DNA from: Ambrosia x helenae
Taxonomy: Eukaryota; Streptophyta; Magnoliopsida; Asterales; Asteraceae
Length of the DNA: 64,000 nucleotides
Direction: 5' to 3'
NCBI GenBank assembly: GCA_030844895.1
Contig: JAUTDX010000063.1
Span: 310,001 to 374,000 of the forward strand
Made by a program: the position numbers and the translations under genes. Shown in pieces: positions 56,862 to 64,000 of the stretch (the stretch's first letter is position 1; each line of letters opens with the position of its first letter). The notes beneath the pieces are model-generated. The model did no database searches. It had not been told where the DNA came from and saw only the letters and a list, made by a program, of their open reading frames with translations.

Positions 56862-58472
56862 ATTCTCCAGTGGTGGATACAATGATTTTTTCATTATGTT
56901 ATTATTCTGGTAATGCAAAGAGAGAATTGAAATGCGTCTAATAAATATCATGATTTACCTGACACTTAAAGTTTACATGAAAATACCTGATGAAGGATTT
57001 AATGTGTCAAAATCTTGTAACGTAAGTTCTCGAGAACGTTATGATCGGAATAAATAGATTCAATTCTGAATACGTTATGTTTGTTATTTGATTGAATTGA
57101 ATATTGGTGGAACTCCTCATGAGTATCATAAAGCAACTGAGTGCTTAAAAGTTAATATGAAACATCGTAGGATGTAATTATTGTGCACCAATACACCACA
57201 GGTGATAAACTGAACCTGGTGATTATGATACTTTATTCTTTAATGTATATAAGAATGGTACAATATATATTGGAGAAATAGATGTTATTGTTCTTCCAAT
57301 TGAAGAGTTAATGCACTTGCATAATTGGTCAAGATGGAAAAGTCCTTGATGGATTGATGATGCCTGCAGCATTGATATCAATACCTTAAGAAGTATTATG
57401 TAAAGGTAATATAATACGTATGGACTAAATAAGGGGGTTGAGTGTTTTAAAACTCATGAGATATCCCGATAAAGAGCAACATAAGTTTGATTGTATTATC
57501 CAGCTTGTATCAAAAGTTTTCTTTTAAAAGTTCACTCGCAGTTTACAGTGATAATGTCTGAGCATTATCGAGAGACTCTGTAGAACTTTTAGAAGGGGGA
57601 TTTTGAAAGTCCTTGACATAGTGCAATTGTTGCTTGACCTACAATTCGAGTATATATTTAATGATATGTATATCTTGAAAAGATGATGGGACATTTTACA
57701 ATGGACATAGCTCATATTTAAAGTGCATTAAAGGTTGTCCAATTACTTGATACGGAAAATTATTCATTTCATCTCATACCAAAGTAGAGATTTTCACTCT
57801 AGAAGTACCATAGTTTAATATATATGTACATTAGTATATGTCTTACTAGTTATGCATGATTATTATATCTTCCACATGAACTTATTATCATAATATAGTC
57901 TATGTCAAGCAAGGAGACACCAGAATGAGTTAAAACAAATACTTCAGGTATGAGCGATATTTGATTTTATTTTTCTAACCCATGGAAACAAGTTTGGTTA
58001 GTCTTGTAGATGTTGGGAATGTAACACAACAATAGTGGATCATATGATATTTATTTTCAAGAAGAGGCACCAGAAAATCTCATATGAAGATTATACACCA
58101 TTGCTCAACATAAATGATTGTACTTCAAGGGATCGAGCGACATTTCATTGGTTACGGAAGCTTTAAGCAACTTTCAAGGAAGATTGACACATGTTACTGA
58201 AAGACTGCATATTCAAATGAGGGGGAGTATCATACAAGTTGCACTCTTTTTCCCTTAACTAAGTTTTGTCCCATTGGGTTTTCTTAGTAAGGTTTTTAAT
58301 GAGGCAACATACTTGATCCAGAAGTATCAGGAAGAGTAATACGCCCTGCACTCTTTTTCCCTTAGCTGAGGTTTTGTCCCACTGGGTTTTCCAGGCAAGG
58401 TTTTTAACGAGGCAACATCACCAAGCGTATACTACATTATTTTCTTTTATCACGTGGATAGTCAAGGGGGAG
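56862..58472 (+). pseudogene. Copia 3' internal region, decayed
   Basis: It starts with the SPVVDTM-like RT start and then has short fragments only. From 58235 two diverged copies of a block containing gcactctttttcccttaNct, gttttgtccca and gaggcaacat (58236, 58348) precede the purine tract, a layout common at copia 3' ends. Confidence 0.65.
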
Positions 58473-58692
58473 TGTTTATAAATGTATTTATTTATAGTGA
58501 CTATCCACATTTCCAACTCCCATATCACAATTATATTTGTATTAATGTTATAGCCTATATATAGTGGCTCTTGTATTTGATCTAAGATACATCAATAAGA
58601 ATGAATCATTCCATTCTCTATTCTCTCTAATCCATGTTCTTATATCTACATATCTTGTATGTTAGTTGCTAATAGACCGTTGTTCTACAACA
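58473..58692 (+). repeat. 3' LTR of the copia element
   Basis: Differs from the 5' LTR by one extra T at the start and two substitutions (ccacattt for ccatattt, taatccatg for taattcatg). Confidence 0.93.
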
Positions 58693-58981
58693 ATAAATTA
58701 ATTTTTACTTAAATGAAATATTTATTTGACATCTTTTTACCAATTTAAATTACATTTAGAGTTAATAGCCAAAATCATCCCTGAGGTTTGGTCACTTTTG
58801 TCACTTCAGTCCAAAAAACAAACTTATCCTTAGGTCATCAACTTTATCTATTTCTAGATTGAGAAAGAGGCGAGATCCAAACTTATCCCTTTGAACTGTA
58901 ATTCGATCTAAAAATTTCACAAAATACATATCTTTAGTGATTTTTTTAGTCGACTTTATTCATTTCAACAAAAGGGGCAAA

Positions 58982-59730
58982 TTACATAAGAATAGCAGGT
59001 AGGCGGGCAACAAGCTGCGCCGCCACCCCCTTCTGGATAGAGAACCCTAATCTAGAGAATACAAATCCTTGCCCCTGGGGAGTCGAGAAGTTGCTGTGGA
59101 CCACCCGCTGGACTCTCGTCAGAAACCTAATCGCTTCCGGTGCCAATGAGCCAAAAGTGTCAAAAGCCAGAGGGACAAAAGCATGTTGGTTATCCTCACA
59201 CGCTTTAGTGTGCTTTGCCACCTTGTTCGACTCTGCTCTAAGTACCGCTTGCCCTGCCACGAACCCACTCTCCCTAAATCCCGCTAAAGGTGACACACCC
59301 GTAAGGTCCACGCATGCGTGTTTCCCACCTTCCCAACCAAACACTAGCAGGTCAGCCGGACGTAAAGTGGACCGCCCTTCTGCCGGGTCTGTAAGAAAGT
59401 TAACCGGGGCCTCTTTCTTTGCCGAGATCCCTGCTCGTCTAAGAATATCCAATAAAACATCCCGAACGAAATCGTGTGCCGGTACTTAAACCCTGGTAAC
59501 TCTCTACAATGGAGGGCATGCTCCCCATATTTATCCAAACACGCTTTACGGCAAATCGGACATGTTTCGTCATCCGGAAAAATGGGAATCATCAAACGGT
59601 ATTTTAGGATTGCTCTATATTCCACCGCTGACATTCGTTGCCCCAGTCCTTCGATAGGGATAACTGTTAGGAAATCTTGGGCGTGGGGCCTCTGTAATAA
59701 TATCTTTTTAAAATAACAACAAAGAAACAC
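58982..59730 (-). pseudogene. C-terminal relic of a reverse transcriptase-like protein (zinc motif plus nuclease-like tail)
   Basis: Two overlapping frames form one relic. Upstream: QRMSAVEYRAILKYRLMIPIFP, then a Cys/His motif CPICRKACLDKYGEHALHC. Downstream: LRPADLLVFGWEGGKHACVDLTGVSP, a PD..(D)xT-like pattern, and FVPLAFDTFGSLAPEA. Such tails occur behind reverse transcriptases in plant repeats and recall the Cys/His plus restriction-like endonuclease end of R2-type non-LTR elements (inference). An extra 2 nt (ac) near 59478 shifts the frame. No RT catalytic core is present, so it is 5'-truncated. Confidence 0.55.
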
Positions 59731-60173
59731 AAGTTACCGTTCCACTCCTTAACCCTTCCATGTTGGATAACAGCCATTACATGGTGATTGAAATTCTTGT
59801 TAGAAATGAAGTCCTTAAACTGTATTGTATAAGAGTTTCACAATGTACATCGTAATGTCGTACCTCTACAACAAAACAATAGATCCATAGATGTAAAACA
59901 TACACAAAAATTTGATACTATACATTAATTAGAGATAATTTATTACATCAATAAATGTGTTTTACATAAAAAAAAAACAGTCAATCAAGAATTAACTTCT
60001 TCATAACATTTATTACACTAATTAAATTTGCAATTCTAACAATGATTGTTCTCGACTATGAAACATAAGACTCACCTTAAAAATAGAATATTTTTATTAA
60101 CTGTCAGATGTGTGAAAAGGAGAAACAATATTTTTCCAAAAAAATTGTATAATATAAAAATTTTAAGGAATCA

Positions 60174-60877
60174 TTACTCCAAGTCTTGAATATCAAGATT
60201 TATCCGTTTGGTTTCATTAGGAGTTCGTCCAAACACATCTAAATCCCCACACCAAATGACACTTCCAACAACATCTATAAAAATAAAAAACACAAATTTA
60301 TCAAACATCTATTAACTTTAAAGCAACAACATTCGACTGAACTGTATATCAGAATTTGTTCTAAAATAAAAAATAAAATACAAACCAACACTCAACAGAT
60401 TCTAAGCTTCTCCGTTAAGAATGTCTTTAAACGGAATGAACTTGAAACCATACTCAACACCTTGCCAACCCTTAACATGTTTCACAGTTGTACAACGATA
60501 AAAATCGATTTTGTATTCATGTACTATCACTTTGTAGAGGACCTTGTTTTCACCAACACCGAACTTAGATATCACAACCACATCATCTTCTTTAAGTTGA
60601 CTGTCAAAAACTTGCATGAAAGGTGCCTTGATAGAACCTTGAATCTTATCACCCTGCAAATCAATTAACAGAAAGCACAAAGTATTCAGAAAAGAGCACG
60701 TCTTCAAGAATAAAAAAACCAAGTTATAAACGTTACCTGCTCATCAATGAATATCACCTCCATCTTAGAATTTGTGTTCCACTTTCGTATGATTTGAGCC
60801 TTCACGTTCCACATATCTTTAGCTGGATTAAGATAACGAATAAAACTAAGATTGTTTTTAGCATTGTCCATTGACAT
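60174..60877 (-). pseudogene. RPA70-like single OB-fold protein, in-frame TAG
   Basis: Exons on the minus strand: 60877-60737, 60653-60386, 60274-60174; donors GTAACG and GTTTGT, acceptors TGCAG and ATAG, phases consistent. The product (about 169 codons) resembles the first DNA-binding OB fold of plant replication protein A 70-kDa subunits: FIRYLNPAKDMWNVKAQIIRKW, EDDVVVISKFGVGEN, IDFYRCTTV, YGFKFIPFKDIL, then DVVGSVIWCGDL and a C-terminal INLDIQDLE. Family role: single-stranded DNA binding. Many such short copies exist in plants, some linked to Helitrons. A TAG at 60402-60404 stops the frame at the end of exon 2. If translation ends there, the product is about 130 residues. Confidence 0.75.
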
Positions 60878-60968
60878 GGTTTTAATGATATGTTTTAAGA
60901 GGAAAATTTGAAAATCTTTGTTTAGAAAATTCAAAGCTGATATTACGAATTGCTGAATTTGCTATGTG

Positions 60969-60977
60969 CTTATATAA
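60969..60977 (-). promoter_or_regulatory. TATA box of the RPA70-like gene
   Basis: The minus strand reads ttatataag about 92 nt upstream of the ATG at 60877, a plausible core promoter distance. Confidence 0.6.
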
Positions 60978-60984
60978 GGAATTA

Positions 60985-61693
60985 ATGAGCCATGTTTCCC
61001 TATGTTAATTTAAAATTTCCCTTTTAAAATTCAAACTTAGGGCCTTAACAACTGCAACAGATGTGCATAACATCTACTACTTAACGTGTCAGCTACATTT
61101 AGTCTGAACATCTGTTAGTTAATAACAAACAGACTCTGTTGAGAACAACAATGGTAAATTGAAGTGGCCCACATATTTTTTTGAATATTTTAAGCTGATT
61201 AATGACATCACTTTTCGCATCACACGCGCATTGTTGACCTGTCTCTCCATTTAACAACTCTCCTATTATAGTAAGTATAGATAAATTTCACACAATCAAT
61301 ATAATTAAAAGTTTTAGTCAATATAATTGAAAGTCTTAGTTTTTTTTAATCGAATCTTAATTACAACTTTTGACTACAAAGAAAATAAAAGTACTATAAT
61401 AACACGTATGCTTTTTCATTGTTTAGAAAGGAATAAAGAATTGGTCAATCTTTTGACTTCAAAGAGATTAAATTTTCACATGTAGCGAAAAGTATTTGCA
61501 TTTGATCACTATTTTGATAGCACGTTTGTATCTTGTTGTCACCCATTTTACTACTGTGTTTTGTTTAATAAAATATAAACCTAAATAAGTTGAAAATGTA
61601 CAAAAATACGCCGAAATTCACATGTACATGTTTGAAAGATGTAATTATGTACTTAAATAATTTTTGTAACAATTGCAATTCGCAATGAACAAA
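60985..61693. other. Intergenic, no gene seen
   Basis: AT-rich flank without a convincing frame or element ends. Confidence 0.5.
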
Positions 61694-64000
61694 TGTCACA
61701 CCCTCAAATTCTACGTGTGGGGTTTTACCGCAAGGCGCGTGACAAACCAGGATCTAAGTCAACGGTCACAATAAACGACAATATATGATACGTAAAAATG
61801 ACATAAACAAACCATCAAGTTTTCATAAATCCATCGCTGCGGAAGCGTGAAACTTTATTACAAACCCAAAATGCAAAAGTACGTAAGTCTGAAAAAAAAA
61901 CTAAGTAAGATGCATATGAATCCTAGACGCCGTGAGACTCCGTGCGCCTATGATAAGCTGCTACCTCAACGACCTGAGAAACATGCCAAAAAGATGTCAA
62001 CATAAAATGCTGGTGAGTTCACAGGTTTTATAATAAGCGTTTCGTAAATCCTTTGAAAACCGTTACCGTTACTACTATGTTGTGTGAACGCTAGCTAGGC
62101 GTTAAGTTAATTACTACTACGGTTGAAACCATTGCTGACTGTGTTTGTTACTGTGTGGTACCCCTCGGACTACCGTCATCCCCGGTAGGCCCTGTGTGTT
62201 TGAGACAATATGCACCCGCCCGGCCTCCAGCCGTCGAGTGGGGTTTGTCAGACCCAATAGCGCTATCCACATTTCCCCGCTACATACCCGTATTAGTGGT
62301 TTCCTTGGGATTTAGATGAGCCGTATAGTAATATAAAGATAGCAATAGTATAACTTGAAATCATGTGTTAAAAGTGTGTAAGCATGTTTCTCCCCCGAAA
62401 ACAAAACTAATAAAAGTGGGGCCGTGAAACTCACGTTATAGTGCGTCCTCAGTAGTACAGAAATCCGATACGTGTGTGATAGTCCCTACTAGTGGCGACC
62501 TATCAACGAGTTTACATAAGTGTGATGACTACTAACCCGAAGGCTAATCAGTCCCCAAATTGTCCAGACCGTGACTGTGTATGTTGAAAACATGTTTAAA
62601 CGTTAAACCGACCAAACCAGACAAAACCCGACATCCCATTGGTGACCCGACATCCCACGTGTTAGCCACATACAAGATTTCATGCACATATGCAATTAAA
62701 CACTTAGCATGCGCAAACATTCACCCTATCTAGCATAATGCCCAATTAACGCATAAACAAGTCCGAACACGTGTTACCAAGTTAATAGACATGTCACGGT
62801 CTTCCTAACATGTTCCTAGGCGTCAATCCGTGTTTCGGGATGTTAAAATATACATACAGCAGCATTACACGCGATTAGGAATCAAACATGTGATTAGGAA
62901 AAGTCAACTAGTGATTAGGAGAGTCAAACTAGTGAATAGGATTGTAATCACTAGTAAAAGTGGGGATTAGGATTGTATTCACTAGTTGTTGGGGCGAATA
63001 GGCTTCTATTCGCATGAACTTCAGGCGATTAGGAGCTAATCGCCTATAACACTGGCGATTAGAACTCCTACTCGCTAGTACAGGTCTGTTCCATCCTTTT
63101 TGCGCGTTTAATCCTCCAAATCAGATCTGGAACATGTGTAAACACCCAATACCCAACCCAAAACATTAACCCAACTACTTCAAGCAAAAACCCCTAATTT
63201 ATCATCACCCTAGCCGCCCCGAATGCACGCGGTTTCCCAAAATAGCATAACATGCATGTAAGCATCACATCAACATGTAAAACTTACCCTAAATAGCAAA
63301 TACTCTGATTTCATCACATACCGACGTTATCCGACATTATCCTACTGTTCTAGCATCATCCTAGAGTAAACCCTATCCTTAAATAATCAACAAAACACAA
63401 CATATCATCATCAATCCACCATAATCGCCCAAACGGGTCACAACGCCTAATATCAATATTACACATCTATGAACCTTCAAATTCCTAGATTATCATCATA
63501 TTAACTTATCTAGATCAGAAACATATCAATAACACAAGAACAATCATGTTTAAACGATAAAAATCCTATCTTGCATGAATACATCTCATATAATAAGTAT
63601 AGATGTGTGGGTTTGTTTTAAAACTGATTTTAATAAGTTTTTAAAGACACAAACGTTTATAAATCAGGTCTGGACCTTTAGGGATCAAAATAATATTATT
63701 ATAAAGGTTTGGGATGAAGAACACACCTTGAAATGGTGAGATTATGGGTTGTAAGACTTGAAAATATGATTTCTTGCTCAAAAACGTGTTACAGAGGTTG
63801 GATAAGGTGTGGGGTGGCTTTGGGGTGTATTAGGGTTTCACAAATAATGTTTTGAAACATAAGGGTGGTATTTATAGGCGTTTTTAGTCGTGACCTGCAG
63901 TATAGGCGAGTACGGAACTGTTACTGGCGATTAGGGTCCTACTCGCTAGTAACAACTAGCATTTAGCCCCTACTCGCCCCAAGGGGCCTCCTACTCGCCT
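61694..64000 (-). mobile_element. Start of a long gypsy-type LTR, cut by window end
   Basis: It begins tgtcacaccctc, followed by the gctggtgagttcacaggtt, ggggtttgtcagaccc-aatagcgctat and ggggccgtgaaactcac blocks shared with the other LTRs of the window in the same orientation as the solo LTRs. It is unusual in holding a dense set of short inverted repeats (62870-63084 and 63903 to the end). The far end and target duplication are outside the window. Confidence 0.7.

Larger units (their letters stand above)
35561..58692 (+). mobile_element. Ty1/copia retrotransposon disrupted by three nested gypsy insertions
   Basis: LTRs lie at 35561-35779 and 58473-58692, with a perfect target duplication ataaa at 35556-35560 and 58693-58697. 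A purine tract (caaggggga) precedes the 3' LTR. Removing the three insertions and their target duplications leaves about 6.19 kb, a normal copia size. Pol relics are recognisable (LVFGQEPN at 53250, a SHIPTANAP-like stretch near 53620, SPVVDTM at 56868) but are full of stops, although the LTRs differ by only two substitutions and one indel. Confidence 0.93.

Noticed and set aside
59091..59489. Plus-strand 132-residue frame
   Set aside because: Antisense shadow of the conserved minus-strand RT-associated relic.

Overview
This is a transposon-dense stretch of a plant nuclear genome. Evidence is spliced genes with GT-AG introns, TATA boxes, a GRF-interacting factor gene, a VQ-motif gene and several classes of plant retroelement and DNA transposon. 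The style of the repeats (PIF ORF1 type, long gypsy LTRs, Helitron ends) suggests a eudicot, plausibly Asteraceae; the family assignment is inference only.

Layout. (1) 1-11445: most of a minus-strand Tat-lineage Ty3/gypsy element. Its 5' LTR is at 10520-11445, gag-pol runs leftwards to 5070, and a separate spliced gene with its own promoter runs rightwards at 1121-4373, convergent with pol. The 3' LTR lies beyond the left edge. (2) 11446-15400: AT-rich DNA with a direct duplication, a MITE inside one copy of it, a hAT MITE with an 8-bp target duplication, and a Tourist-like MITE. (3) 15590-18526: the GIF1/AN3-type transcription co-activator gene, four exons, with a 1-nt frame break near its 3' end. 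(4) 18.5-25.2 kb: repeats, SINE-like modules and MITEs. (5) 25289-25642 (minus): a small VQ-motif gene. (6) 26-35 kb: an LTR fragment, two Helitron 3' ends facing each other, an SPL1/12-like gene fragment, a SINE with a 17-bp target duplication, and an ORF1-only PIF/Harbinger element. (7) 35561-58692: one Ty1/copia element expanded from about 6.2 kb to 23.1 kb by three nested gypsy insertions: a very young full-length element (38542-48897) and two solo LTRs (49294-53228 and 54218-56856). Each of the four has a perfect 5-bp target duplication. (8) 58.9-61 kb: a reverse-transcriptase C-terminal relic and an RPA70-like OB-fold gene. (9) 61694-end: the start of another long gypsy-type LTR.

The host-like genes are GIF1 (growth co-activator, partner of GRF transcription factors), the VQ protein (WRKY/sigma-factor-binding type) and the RPA-like gene. 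They look unrelated to each other and are islands among transposons. The most unusual features are pol III-like tRNA-related modules, each ending in a T-run, resident at similar places in the gypsy LTRs; a conserved 10-bp palindrome in the same LTRs; the convergent spliced gene of the Tat element with a six-copy palindromic repeat array between the two gene ends; and a copia element with near-identical LTRs but an extensively decayed interior.
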